A DNA stretch of 64,000 nt from Parcubacteria group bacterium Gr01-1014_13 (GTDB taxonomy: Bacteria; Patescibacteria; ABY1; Magasanikbacterales; GWA2-37-8): positions 124,001-188,000 of the forward strand of contig VMGB01000001.1 in the NCBI GenBank assembly GCA_007376295.1, in the 5' to 3' direction. Positions within the stretch are counted from its first letter, which is position 1; every line of letters begins with the position of its first letter. A program made the position numbers and the translations under genes. This document shows, piece after piece, positions 33,502 through 41,918 of the stretch. A model generated the notes under the pieces. That model did not search any database, was not told the DNA's origin, and saw only the letters and a list, made by a program, of their open reading frames with translations.

Positions 33502-34407
33502 ATGAATAGGCATGTACCTGTTTTATCACAAGAAGCGATTGATTACTTGCAGCTTAAACCGAATCAGAATGTTATCGATTGTACTTTGGGTGATGCTGGC
33601 CATAGCGAGGCGATGCTCCAAAAAATTGCACCCAAAGGAAAATTGCTTGGTATAGATCTGGATGCGGAAGCAGTATTGCGCTCGAAAAGATTTTTATATA
33701 GCTTTGAGGATAGAGCCATAATTGTACGAGATAATTTTGCTAATTTAAAAACCATTGCCGAAAAAAATGATTTCAAACAAATAAATGGGATACTGATGGA
33801 CTTGGGCTGGTCCACTCCGCAATTTGAAGAGCGGGGCAGGGGATTCAGCTTTTCGAAAGATGAACCGCTGGATATGCGCTATTCAACTACAGAACAGGAA
33901 ACTGTGGCTGATATCGTAAATAGTTATAGTGAAAATGATTTGGCCGGAATATTCAAAAATTTTGGTGAAGAAAAATTAAATAAAGAAATAGCTGAAGCGA
34001 TTGTAGATTTTAGAAAAATAAAGAAAATAGAAAAGACGGGGGAGTTAACGGAGATAGTTTTACAAGTTTATAGAATCAAGCTACGTACTGATAAAGAAAT
34101 TCCTTGGATAGGCGGTCTGCATCCGGCCACAAAAGTTTTCCAAGCGCTGCGAATGGAAGTAAATCATGAACTAGAAAATCTGAAATCAGCCTTGCCCCAG
34201 GCAGTAGACTTGCTCGCCAGCGGCGGACGACTGGCAGTAATAACGTTTCATTCTTTGGAAGACAGAATCGTGAAACATTATTTCAAATCAATTGCCGGCA
34301 AAACAGCAAAGTTAGTTTTTAAAAAACCAATCAGTGCTAGTGACGAAGAAATAAAATTAAATCCGCGGGCGCGCAGCGCAAAACTAAGAGTGATAGAAAA
34401 AAATTAG
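33502..34407 (+). CDS. rsmH: 16S rRNA m4C1402 methyltransferase RsmH
   Basis: Methylates N4 of C1402 in 16S rRNA, in the ribosomal P site. The protein is 301 aa, typical length. HVPVLSQEAIDYL near the start, a SAM-binding CTLGDAGHSEAML motif, LMDLGWSTPQFEERGRGFSF, and the C-terminal AVITFHSLEDRIVKHYF signature with NPRARSAKLRV at the end. It sits in the conserved position behind mraZ. Confidence 0.96.
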   Translation: MNRHVPVLSQEAIDYLQLKPNQNVIDCTLGDAGHSEAMLQKIAPKGKLLGIDLDAEAVLRSKRFLYSFEDRAIIVRDNFANLKTIAEKNDFKQINGILMDLGWSTPQFEERGRGFSFSKDEPLDMRYSTTEQETVADIVNSYSENDLAGIFKNFGEEKLNKEIAEAIVDFRKIKKIEKTGELTEIVLQVYRIKLRTDKEIPWIGGLHPATKVFQALRMEVNHELENLKSALPQAVDLLASGGRLAVITFHSLEDRIVKHYFKSIAGKTAKLVFKKPISASDEEIKLNPRARSAKLRVIEKN

Positions 34408-34408
34408 T

Positions 34409-34768
34409 ATGTCAATCAAACGCCAAATACAATTTAGATACAGAAGTTTCATCCATGCGATTGAAACTATCAGTATGCCTCAGTGGCTCACTTCCAAAAC
34501 CACCCGCTTTGGTTTATTAGCTGTTATCTTTTTATTTAGCATCGCTTATATAGTAAACACAACCTCTTCCGCCACCAGCGGTTACCAAATGCATAAACTT
34601 GAAAAACAGAAATTGGCACTGGAAATAGAGGTGCAAAAATTGCAGGTTGAAATTGCCGACAACAGCTCCATGAGCAGTATTTCTTCCCGACTAGTCAAAT
34701 TAAACATGACCGAAGTTAGTAGTGTAAAATATCTGACAGTCAAAAATACACCTGTTGCTAAGAATTAA
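34409..34768 (+). CDS. FtsL-like division protein
   Basis: A 119-aa bitopic protein with a cytoplasmic basic N-terminus, one transmembrane helix (about 33-51), and an extracellular coiled coil (KLEKQKLALEIEVQKLQVEIADNSS). The topology, size and position directly after rsmH match FtsL, which bridges FtsB/FtsQ to the septal synthase. Sequence conservation in FtsL is low, so the call rests mainly on context. A terminator follows at once, so ftsI, mraY and mur ligases are not adjacent here. Confidence 0.8.
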   Translation: MSIKRQIQFRYRSFIHAIETISMPQWLTSKTTRFGLLAVIFLFSIAYIVNTTSSATSGYQMHKLEKQKLALEIEVQKLQVEIADNSSMSSISSRLVKLNMTEVSSVKYLTVKNTPVAKN

Positions 34769-34782
34769 GGCTGGACAGGATG

Positions 34783-34808
34783 AAATTTCCCCTATGGGGG
34801 ATTTTTTT
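34783..34808 (+). terminator. Terminator after the ftsL-like gene
   Basis: Stem tcccc/gggga around a tat-type loop, followed by seven T. Confidence 0.85.
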
Positions 34809-34818
34809 GTTTAGCAGA

Positions 34819-34847
34819 TTGACTTATCTTTGAAGATATAATATAAA
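34819..34847 (+). promoter_or_regulatory. Promoter of the 131-aa membrane protein
   Basis: TTGACT (34819-34824), 17-base spacer, TATAAA (34842-34847). A TATAAT also begins at 34837 but at a poor distance. Confidence 0.5.
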
Positions 34848-34888
34848 TCAGGCACAAGACAATCTTAACAAAACAAAGTGAGGTAACT

Positions 34889-35284
34889 GTGAAGAAGCTC
34901 GTTTCTTGTCAAATTGGCGGGTCTTTGATAGCATTAGTTTTTATTCTGCTCTGCTCAGCGATGGCTCCTGAGTTAAGTAGCGAACAAGGAGTACCGATTT
35001 TATATTCTGCTTTCGCTACTATCCTTTCTATCATATTCATTTTAGGCGAAAGTTCAAATGAAGAAATAAAAATAAAACGGAGTTGGATCATTGGAGCTTT
35101 TTTACTTCAGTTAGTGCTGTTATATACAATTGCAGATGGTCTCATGTTTGGCTTTATGAATTGGGGAATAATTGTTTCCACCGCTTTCACAGCCGTAGTG
35201 ATTATCCATCGAGCAATTATGCGCTATCGACTGGTGAAGGAGAGTGCGCTTCCGAAGGCCGTGGCTCGTTGCCGTGCCTCCTAA
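34889..35284 (+). CDS. Orphan 131-aa four-helix membrane protein
   Basis: Four hydrophobic helices (about 8-27, 38-54, 66-85, 89-108), with a charged loop ESSNEEIKIKRSW and a basic tail containing RCRAS. No recognised family. GTG start preceded by a gtgaggtaact ribosome site, its own promoter and a strong terminator 20 bases after the stop. Another independent cassette between core operons. Confidence 0.6.
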   Translation: MKKLVSCQIGGSLIALVFILLCSAMAPELSSEQGVPILYSAFATILSIIFILGESSNEEIKIKRSWIIGAFLLQLVLLYTIADGLMFGFMNWGIIVSTAFTAVVIIHRAIMRYRLVKESALPKAVARCRAS

Positions 35285-35303
35285 CAATTTTGTATCTTCT
35301 GCC

Positions 35304-35331
35304 GCTGTCCTGTACCCCAGGACAGCTTTTT
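35304..35331 (+). terminator. Terminator of the 131-aa membrane protein
   Basis: Perfect 9-bp stem gctgtcctg/caggacagc (35304-35312 with 35318-35326), T run. Confidence 0.9.
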
Positions 35332-35390
35332 AATTGTGCTGAATAAAGCAATGCTAGGACACGACTCTTTACTTATGATATAATATCCAC

Positions 35391-35729
35391 ATGAATATTC
35401 TTGTTTTACAACGTTTATTGTTGGAATTTGTCTTGGATATTATTTATTTTCCAATTTGGTGGTATACCAAAGGCGCGATGCATGCCGGGCGCTGGTGTTT
35501 TAATTTGCTAGCTCAAGGCAATGCCAATTTGGCTCCAGGTTTATGGTTGGCCAATTTATTCGTGCCAATGTATGGCCAATTTGATTTTCAAGGCAGGATA
35601 ATTAGTTTTTTGATGCGTTCGGTGCAAATTTTTGCCCGCACCGTAGCTTTGCTTGTCTGGCTTACTTTATGTTTAGCTTTATTTTTTTGCTGGTTGGCAT
35701 TACCAATTCTAATAGTGTATGCAATTTAA
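35391..35729 (+). CDS. 112-aa membrane protein coupled to the Clp-like ATPase
   Basis: Two or three hydrophobic segments (about 1-25, 45-60 and 79-112) with an aromatic, conserved-looking centre (YTKGAMHAGRWCFNLLAQGNAN, LANLFVPMYGQFDFQGR). It overlaps the start of the membrane Clp gene by 11 bases, so the products are probably made in fixed ratio. No family name recognised. It is the best candidate for a membrane partner of the neighbouring AAA protein. Confidence 0.65.
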   Translation: MNILVLQRLLLEFVLDIIYFPIWWYTKGAMHAGRWCFNLLAQGNANLAPGLWLANLFVPMYGQFDFQGRIISFLMRSVQIFARTVALLVWLTLCLALFFCWLALPILIVYAI

Positions 35730-38490
35730 AAAAGCTACACCTTTAAATATAATTTCCTGTGACAGATGCAAAGCTACTGGTTTTGCCGGTTTTGGTAAAT
35801 GCCAAGAGTGCAAGGGTATGGCCATGGGAATGCAAAGACGTGGCAAGTGGCAGTACTTCGGCTATCCGCTAACACGATATCACTTGGCTTTGCAAACTGG
35901 GCGTCGTATTTTAAATCGCATCCGTTTAGTTACAGCTCTGGTTTTTTGGCTGAATTGTTGGATTTGGTTTGGGTTTATAATTTACAAGCAGGGAGTACTA
36001 ACTCAGATTTTCAGAGATCCAATACATTGGCAAAATGTTTTTCTTAGTTTAGGAAGTCGAACAATGGCTTTGTTTTGGTTAGGCGCTATCAGTCTTTTGT
36101 ATTTTTGGTACAGAATTATCCGACAAAAAGAATTAGTGGGCGCTGTGGAATCCTTTGATTATGATAAAAGTAAGCAAAAGGAGGATAATTTAACAATTGA
36201 TTCTTGGGAGCAGGCAAAAAAATTACCCAGACGAAAAAAGCACAATATTACTCATGCTTTTACTGAAGAAGCTTTGTCTGCGCTAGCCAAAGCCTACCGT
36301 TTTGCCGATAAAAATGGCGCCAAAGAAGTCGGGCCAGAGCATTTATTTTATACTCTGCTTTCGTTTAATAGAATTAGTAATATTTTTATTAGATTAGGCA
36401 TTCCAGCCAGTTCTTTGCAAAAGGATTTGGCTTCGATGTTTCCAGCTGATTCCAAACAGAGCAAGCGCGGTAGTGCTATGCCTCTGATATCGAAAGATTT
36501 TCAGCAAATTATTTTTCAAGCCTACGAAGAAGCTTATAACGCGCACCAGGATTATGTCAGCGTGACCGAGTTGTTAATAACTTCTTTGCAAGCTGCTCCG
36601 GCTATTGCCGAAGTTTTATTTAATTTTAATATCAGCGAACGCGAATTGGTAAATGTAATTGAATGGGCTAGAATGCGCGAAAAATTACATCGTCAGTATG
36701 TTCGGTTCAGACGAGCAGCCAGCCATCATTCCAAATATGGTATGGATAAAGCCATGACTGCTTTGGCGACGCCATTTTTAAATAGTTTTAGTTCTGACCT
36801 TACGATGTTGGCGCATTATGGCGAGCTAAATCAGTGCGTGGCTCGTTCTCATGAAATAGAAGATATTTACCAAGTAATTGATGGTGGTGAACATAATGTA
36901 ATATTGGTGGGTGAGCCTGGGGTAGGTAAGCGAACAATTGTCGAAGGTATCGCCCAAAGCATGATTGAAGACGATGTACCCAAAAGATTAAAAGATAAAC
37001 GTTTGGTGCGTTTAAGCGTATCGGCATTGCTCGCCGGTACTAGTCCAGCTGGAGCCGTAGAAAGATTGCGCGCAATTATGGAAGAAATGTCGCGGGCGCG
37101 CAATGTAATTTTATTTATCAACAACCTTCACGAACTCGTCGGAGTATCGACCGGAGAAAGTGGTAGTTTGGATATTGCTGGAACTTTGGCTGAATTTTTG
37201 AGTAACAAAAGATTTCTTACCATTGCCACAACTACTCCCGAAGATTATTCCCGTCATATATTAAATTCATCTGTTAAAGATGTATTTACAAAAGTAGCCA
37301 TTGCCGAAATGAATGAAGATCAGGCTATTCAAGTTTTGGAATCGAGGGCTGGAAGTTTGGAGTATAAACAAAATGTATTTTTTTCCTACGATGCCATAGC
37401 TAAGGCGGTGAAATATGCAGTGAAATTTATTCATGAAGCATATTTACCTGGAAATGCTTTGGAAATAATTACTGAAGCGGCGGCCTTTACACATAACAAA
37501 AAAGGCATGAATTCCATTGTTACTAAAGAAGAAGTGGCGGCAGTGGTTACTGAAAAGACTAAGATTCCGTTATCGGCAATTTCTAGTGACGAATCAAGCA
37601 AGCTTTTGCTTTTAGAAGAAGAGATGCACAAACGCGTGATTGGCCAAGAAGAAGGTGTGACCGCAGTGGCCAATGCTTTGCGCCGCGCCCGGGCTGAAAT
37701 GAGGTCAACAAAACGGCCAATTGCTAATTTTTTATTTCTTGGCCCTACCGGTGTTGGTAAAACAGAACTTGCCAAAACAATTGCGGAAGTATACTTTGGA
37801 GGTGAAAATAAAATGATTCGCTTAGACATGAGTGAGTATCAAGACAAAAGTGGTATCTCCCGGCTTATTGGTATGCCTGGAGAAAAAGGCACCGGCTTGC
37901 TCACTGAAGCTGTGCGCCGGAATCCGTTTTCTCTTTTGTTGCTAGATGAAATAGAAAAAGCCGACCCAGATGTTCTTAATTTATTTTTGCAAGTTATGGA
38001 TGATGGCCGGCTGAGTGATTCTGCCGGACATGCATACGACTTTACTAATGTGATTTTAATCGCTACTACCAATGCCGGAACTGCTTATGTCCAAGAACAA
38101 AACAAAAATGGCATGTCGCACGAAGATTTGCTTAATCAACTTTTGCATGGTGAATTAAAACAATATTTCCGTCCTGAGTTTTTAAATCGTTTTGATGGTA
38201 TTATTCTGTTTAATCCTTTATCGCGCGCCGATATTAAAAAAATTGCCGGCATAATGTTTGATCGTATTGCCAAAAGTGCAGAGGCAAAAGGCGTGGAGTT
38301 GAAGGCTACCGATGATGCTTTGGAATTTTTGGCTGATGTTGGTTTTGATCCTGAATTCGGAGCCAGACCAATGCGCCGCGCTTTGCAGGAAAAGGTGGAA
38401 AATAAATTGGCGGAATTATTTTTACAAGGTAAACTAAAAAGAGGTAGTACGGCTACCATTGGAGCGGGAGGGGAGGTAACGGTAGAATAG
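35719..38490 (+). CDS. Membrane-anchored double-AAA Clp-like ATPase with degenerate D1
   Basis: 923 aa. It begins with a DnaJ-like Cys4 knuckle (CDRCKATG...CQECKG, 14-33), then two transmembrane helices (about 68-90 and 108-133). A Clp N-domain repeat follows (about 180-320), then D1 (about 370-600) and D2 (about 640-920). D1 keeps Walker A (GEPGVGKRT, K404) but Walker B reads LFINNLHE (N468, N469 in place of Asp-Glu), and the RRF arginine-finger region is replaced by VKDVFTK. D2 is intact: GPTGVGKT (K681), LLDEIEK (D743, E744), FRPEFLNR and GARPMRR. The D1 KYRG and D2 GYVGY pore-loop tyrosines are both missing (TSPAGA; MPGEKGTG). No ClpP-binding VGF loop is seen. It is probably membrane-tethered and nucleotide-driven by D2 only. 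Confidence 0.9.
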   Translation: MQFKKATPLNIISCDRCKATGFAGFGKCQECKGMAMGMQRRGKWQYFGYPLTRYHLALQTGRRILNRIRLVTALVFWLNCWIWFGFIIYKQGVLTQIFRDPIHWQNVFLSLGSRTMALFWLGAISLLYFWYRIIRQKELVGAVESFDYDKSKQKEDNLTIDSWEQAKKLPRRKKHNITHAFTEEALSALAKAYRFADKNGAKEVGPEHLFYTLLSFNRISNIFIRLGIPASSLQKDLASMFPADSKQSKRGSAMPLISKDFQQIIFQAYEEAYNAHQDYVSVTELLITSLQAAPAIAEVLFNFNISERELVNVIEWARMREKLHRQYVRFRRAASHHSKYGMDKAMTALATPFLNSFSSDLTMLAHYGELNQCVARSHEIEDIYQVIDGGEHNVILVGEPGVGKRTIVEGIAQSMIEDDVPKRLKDKRLVRLSVSALLAGTSPAGAVERLRAIMEEMSRARNVILFINNLHELVGVSTGESGSLDIAGTLAEFLSNKRFLTIATTTPEDYSRHILNSSVKDVFTKVAIAEMNEDQAIQVLESRAGSLEYKQNVFFSYDAIAKAVKYAVKFIHEAYLPGNALEIITEAAAFTHNKKGMNSIVTKEEVAAVVTEKTKIPLSAISSDESSKLLLLEEEMHKRVIGQEEGVTAVANALRRARAEMRSTKRPIANFLFLGPTGVGKTELAKTIAEVYFGGENKMIRLDMSEYQDKSGISRLIGMPGEKGTGLLTEAVRRNPFSLLLLDEIEKADPDVLNLFLQVMDDGRLSDSAGHAYDFTNVILIATTNAGTAYVQEQNKNGMSHEDLLNQLLHGELKQYFRPEFLNRFDGIILFNPLSRADIKKIAGIMFDRIAKSAEAKGVELKATDDALEFLADVGFDPEFGARPMRRALQEKVENKLAELFLQGKLKRGSTATIGAGGEVTVE

Positions 38491-38505
38491 GATTAAAATT
38501 TTAAT

Positions 38506-39531
38506 ATGTTTTTTGTATTCTATTATTTTATAGCCGCTTTTCTTTTATCAGCAATACTTACTTGGCTGATAAAGAAGCTGGCCTTAAGATTAAATATTGT
38601 TGATCATCCGGATCAGGACAGACATCTTCATGCCAGGCCCACCCCGCTTTTGGGGGGAGCAGCTATATTTTTATCGTTTTGGGCAGTAACTATTTTTTTG
38701 ATTTTTCATCCAGTGTATGGGGTAGATAGAATTGTAAATCAGCTGGTATTGGCTGGTTTTTCATCTCTAATAATTTTTTTTATCGGTATAGCCGATGATC
38801 TGCGTCCTTTGTCGGCAAAATTTCGTTTGCTGTTTGTGGCGGTGGCTGTATTTATTTGCGCTATTTATTTTCCCTGGCTGACAAAAATTACTAATCCATT
38901 TGGCGGATATATTGAATTAGGACAAACTGTTGGCGGGATATTGGTATTTTTTTGGCTTATGGGCACGACCTATACAGTAAAGATACTTGATGGTTTGGAT
39001 GGTTTAGCTACGGGGGTAGTGGCGATCGGTGCTTTTATGATTTTATTACTCACTTCGTACACTAAATTTTATCAACCCAACGTCAGTTTGGTGGCCGGTA
39101 TTTTTTTGGCGACTTGTCTTGGTTTTCTGTTATTTAATTTTTATCCAGCGAAGATATTTTTGGGCGAAAGCGGCAGTATGTTCCTTGGTTTTATGCTTGG
39201 AGTACTGGCAATAATCGGTGGAGGCAAATTGGCCACAGCCTTACTGGTAATGGCTATCCCAATACTTGATATTATTCGTGTAGTTTACAAAAGAATCCGT
39301 CGCGGACAACCGATATTTAAAGGCGACAGAGAACATCTTCATTTTCGATTGCTTGATTCTGGTTTGAGCCACCGACGTTCAGTGCTCTTACTTTATTTTT
39401 TGGCATTTTTATTTGGTATTGCCACTCTGTTTTTACAAAGCATGCAAAAATTATATGCCCTGTTGGCTTTGGTAGTTCTGATGGCAATTATTAGTCATTA
39501 TGTTGGTAAAAAGTCTAAAAATACCGTATAG
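38506..39531 (+). CDS. MraY/WecA-family undecaprenyl-phosphate sugar-1-phosphate transferase
   Basis: A 341-aa polytopic enzyme with about ten helices. Catalytic motifs include GIADDLRPL (Asp-Asp), KILDGLDGLATG (nucleophilic Asp region) and KGDREHLHFRLLDSGLSHRR, in which the HLHxRL motif is typical of the WecA/TagO group rather than MraY. It transfers a sugar phosphate, probably GlcNAc-1-P, from UDP-sugar to the lipid carrier to start a wall polymer or O-glycan. It follows the Clp-like gene by 15 bases. Confidence 0.9.
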   Translation: MFFVFYYFIAAFLLSAILTWLIKKLALRLNIVDHPDQDRHLHARPTPLLGGAAIFLSFWAVTIFLIFHPVYGVDRIVNQLVLAGFSSLIIFFIGIADDLRPLSAKFRLLFVAVAVFICAIYFPWLTKITNPFGGYIELGQTVGGILVFFWLMGTTYTVKILDGLDGLATGVVAIGAFMILLLTSYTKFYQPNVSLVAGIFLATCLGFLLFNFYPAKIFLGESGSMFLGFMLGVLAIIGGGKLATALLVMAIPILDIIRVVYKRIRRGQPIFKGDREHLHFRLLDSGLSHRRSVLLLYFLAFLFGIATLFLQSMQKLYALLALVVLMAIISHYVGKKSKNTV

Positions 39532-39552
39532 GGGCTATAAAGCCCATATAAG

Positions 39553-39605
39553 CTCATTCGCTCAAAAATATTTTAGCAAGCTAAATATTTTACTCACTCA
39601 TTTCG
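39553..39605 (-). repeat. Dispersed hairpin repeat, copy 2
   Basis: On the minus strand it reads cgaaatgagtgag, then a self-complementary A/T-rich hairpin, then gagcgaatgag. The same flanks surround a different hairpin at 50062-50111. It ends 3 bases before the DUF192 gene start. Confidence 0.65.
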
Positions 39606-39608
39606 ATT

Positions 39609-40079
39609 ATGAAAGAACAGAAACCATTTAAAACCTGGCATTTAATTTTTCTAATTTTGGTAATTGTTATTTCCATTGGCCATAAAATTTATTCTTCTTT
39701 GTGGCCAAAGGCGACCTTAAAAGTTGCTGGTCAGGAAATGCGTGTGTTGGTGGCTGATAATTACAATCATCGCCTTAAAGGCTGGAGTGGAAGAAAAGAT
39801 ATGGGGAAGTATGGAGGAATGTTGTTTGTTTTTCCGGAACGTAGCAATCATGCTATGGTGATGCGGGATATGCATTTTCCTTTGGATATTATTTGGCTAG
39901 ATGGCAACAAAATTGTAGATATTGCGCCGAGTCTGCCACCTGAACCTGGAATTTCAGAAGAACAATTAACTATATATAGAGCGCGAGCTGCCTCTACACT
40001 GGTTTTGGAGTTACCAGCTGGGTTTAAAGACCGTACCGGGTTAAAGATAGGGGACATCATTGAAATTCATAAATATTAA
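39609..40079 (+). CDS. DUF192 family protein
   Basis: A 156-aa protein with an N-terminal signal anchor (about 11-28), then the DUF192 domain: LKGWSGRKDM, GMLFVFP, RDMHFPLDIIWLDGNKIVDI and VLELPAGFKDRTGLKIGD, all in the expected order. The biochemical role of the family is not established; proteins are usually exported or membrane-tethered. A copy of a dispersed hairpin repeat ends just upstream of its start, and it may be transcribed with or after the WecA-like gene. Confidence 0.85.
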   Translation: MKEQKPFKTWHLIFLILVIVISIGHKIYSSLWPKATLKVAGQEMRVLVADNYNHRLKGWSGRKDMGKYGGMLFVFPERSNHAMVMRDMHFPLDIIWLDGNKIVDIAPSLPPEPGISEEQLTIYRARAASTLVLELPAGFKDRTGLKIGDIIEIHKY

Positions 40080-40106
40080 ATACAACCTTCAAAATTTGGC
40101 TAAGCC

Positions 40107-40135
40107 TTGACAAAAGGCTTGTATTGTGATAAATT
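40107..40135 (+). promoter_or_regulatory. Promoter of the 185-aa orphan cassette
   Basis: TTGACA (40107-40112), 17-base spacer, TAAATT (40130-40135), 83 bases before the start. Confidence 0.6.
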
Positions 40136-40217
40136 CAAGTGTTGTTTTTACCGATATGTTCGGCATAATGCCGCGTATATTTTTGAGAACTTCAATTTTT
40201 ACCAAGGAGTAAAAAGA

Positions 40218-40775
40218 ATGTCCCAAGCTGACTTATTTCGTTACCAGGTGAGGGAGAGGATTCGTATCGTGGGTGCTTTCCGGAGTAATTCGACTCCGGT
40301 GAAGCCCATCGATGAAAAGTTTTTTCCGCCGCTCATTATGGTCTCTGATCCAGTTGCCAGGTGGTGGTCAATCGTGACTATTGGCGGCATCCTTCAGGAT
40401 GTAGCCCCGTCGAGATTCGACGTGAGTAGTCTGAAACCGCTCTTATTCGTTACGGAGAGCCGTACGAAATCAATTTCCGGCAAAAAGATGCGTCAGCGCG
40501 CGGTCGAGTTGGGTGGAAATCTCGGGCTCGCCGATGGTAAACGTATGCTTGCCGAACAGTACAAGATTCCGGCCAAGTTTCGGGATTATTACATCCCCCT
40601 GCCTGGTACGTTGCTGTGCAGTCCCAAGAGTGACTTGGTCAGTGCACAGGAAAATAAGTATAGCGGTTATGTGATTGCCTATCTCTCTTACGAAGAAGAT
40701 TCGTGGATTATGGGTTTGCACGGTTACGACTGTGACTGGCCCGACAATGGTCGTCTGGCGGTCTACAAGAAGTAG
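40218..40775 (+). CDS. Orphan 185-aa soluble protein with strong SD
   Basis: No signal peptide, no transmembrane helix, no recognised domain. It has segments FFPPLIMVSDPVARWWSIVTIGG and YYIPLPGTLLCSPKSDL and ends in a tyrosine- and aspartate-rich region (HGYDCDWPDNG). ATG at 40218 chosen because a ccaaggag ribosome site precedes it and the promoter lies upstream; an in-frame codon at 40107 falls on the -35 box. It has its own terminator. GC-richer codon usage than the neighbouring core genes. Confidence 0.6.
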   Translation: MSQADLFRYQVRERIRIVGAFRSNSTPVKPIDEKFFPPLIMVSDPVARWWSIVTIGGILQDVAPSRFDVSSLKPLLFVTESRTKSISGKKMRQRAVELGGNLGLADGKRMLAEQYKIPAKFRDYYIPLPGTLLCSPKSDLVSAQENKYSGYVIAYLSYEEDSWIMGLHGYDCDWPDNGRLAVYKK

Positions 40776-40784
40776 CCCAACAAG

Positions 40785-40820
40785 CGCGCGGCAAGCCTCC
40801 AACAGGCTCCCGCGTTTTTT
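40785..40820 (+). terminator. Terminator of the 185-aa orphan
   Basis: GC-rich hairpin with agcct/aggct inner stem and cgcg/cgcg outer stem, followed by six T. Confidence 0.8.
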
Positions 40821-40925
40821 ATACCCCTTGACCGTTTCTTTGGAATATAGTAAGTTCCTAATGGATAGGAACCTGTGGAAGGAATAGTCCAACCACGACC
40901 AAATCTATTGAAAAAGGACAAATCC

Positions 40926-41453
40926 ATGACTCGTTTCTGGCTTAAACATGATCTGACATCAGAAGAGAGACTAGAATTTAGTAACATTGACATCTTTACC
41001 TGTCCTATTTCGGAAAGAAATTATATCGATACTGATTTGGATTTCTTGGATCCAGCAACCGAAGACCCCAGCCTTTCTTTGGCTGATCTGATCGACGAGG
41101 TTGCGGTCGAGAAATATCGTATTGACTGCGGTTTTCGTACCGATGGTGTCTATAACCATAAAGGTGCGGCCTTGATTGCGCAAACCCGCGAACAGCTCTA
41201 CGGTGTGCCTGCGGAAAATCCAGTCTGCCTGGAGCGAATGATCTGGCAAGAAATTAGCATTCGCGCCTTGAGCGTCGAGGCTTTGCGAGCTATCTACTCC
41301 CAATTCCGTCAGGGTTTGCTAAAGCCGACAGAAGACTGGGAAGCTAATGCTAAGGTAGTTGTGCCCACCAAATCTGTAGAAATTAAAGATTTTGAAATGG
41401 AGCCACCGACTCTTGCTAATGTAAAAAAGGGCAAGTACGGGTTCGACTTCTAA
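40926..41453 (+). CDS. Orphan 175-aa acidic soluble protein
   Basis: No recognised family. Acidic, with DTDLDFLDPATEDPSLSLADLIDEV in the first half and a helical core (AALIAQTREQLYGV, LERMIWQEISIRALSVEALRAIYSQFRQG). The ATG at 40926 follows aaaaagga at normal distance; a TTGACC box lies about 100 bases upstream (40828-40833). It ends in its own terminator. Together with the preceding gene it looks like two adjacent independent cassettes of similar architecture. Confidence 0.6.
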   Translation: MTRFWLKHDLTSEERLEFSNIDIFTCPISERNYIDTDLDFLDPATEDPSLSLADLIDEVAVEKYRIDCGFRTDGVYNHKGAALIAQTREQLYGVPAENPVCLERMIWQEISIRALSVEALRAIYSQFRQGLLKPTEDWEANAKVVVPTKSVEIKDFEMEPPTLANVKKGKYGFDF

Positions 41454-41467
41454 GTCAGGCAATTATC

Positions 41468-41505
41468 GCCCGAGCGTAGCTATCACAAGCGCGTTCGGGC
41501 TTTTT
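41468..41505 (+). terminator. Terminator of the 175-aa orphan
   Basis: Stem gcccgagcg/cgttcgggc (with G-U pairs), five T. Confidence 0.85.
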
Positions 41506-41515
41506 AATTAAGCCA

Positions 41516-41544
41516 TTGACATTTTCTTTTCTTTCCTATATACT
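41516..41544 (+). promoter_or_regulatory. rplU promoter
   Basis: Near-consensus TTGACA (41516-41521), 17-base spacer, TATACT (41539-41544), 34 bases before the ATG. Confidence 0.85.
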
Positions 41545-41577
41545 AAGCACACTATTTATAAACCTTAAATTCGTATT

Positions 41578-41883
41578 ATGTACTCAGTTATTGCGACTGG
41601 CGGAAAACAATATCTGGTCAAGACCGGTGATCTTCTAAAAATAGAAAAATTACCTGTGGCCGAAGGTGGTAAAGTTGTTTTCGATAAAGTTTTACTTACA
41701 GCCAATGATGACGGATCTGATGTAAAAATCGGTAAGCCGTACGTAGAAGGCGCAACTGTAGAAGCGACTTTGGAAAAACAAGGTAAAGAACGCACTCTAC
41801 GCGTAGAGAAATTCAAGAACAAAGTTCGTTACCACAAAGTACGCGGTCAAAGACAGAGATTCAGCCAAGTCAAAATTAAATAA
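41578..41883 (+). CDS. rplU: 50S ribosomal protein bL21
   Basis: A 101-aa protein beginning MYSVIATGGKQYLVKTGD, with the C-terminal RVEKFKNKVRYHKVRGQRQ signature. It binds 23S rRNA domain V neighbourhood with bL20. It is transcribed alone from a near-consensus promoter and ends in a terminator; the usual partner rpmA (bL27) is not next to it here. Confidence 0.96.
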   Translation: MYSVIATGGKQYLVKTGDLLKIEKLPVAEGGKVVFDKVLLTANDDGSDVKIGKPYVEGATVEATLEKQGKERTLRVEKFKNKVRYHKVRGQRQRFSQVKIK

Positions 41884-41891
41884 TATAAAAA

Positions 41892-41917
41892 AATCCTCCG
41901 TACTGCGGGGGATTTTT
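41892..41917 (+). terminator. Terminator after rplU
   Basis: Stem aatcctccg/cggggggatt type (about 9 bp with one G-U), five T; it reaches the stop of convergent recR. Confidence 0.85.
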
Positions 41918-41918
41918 G

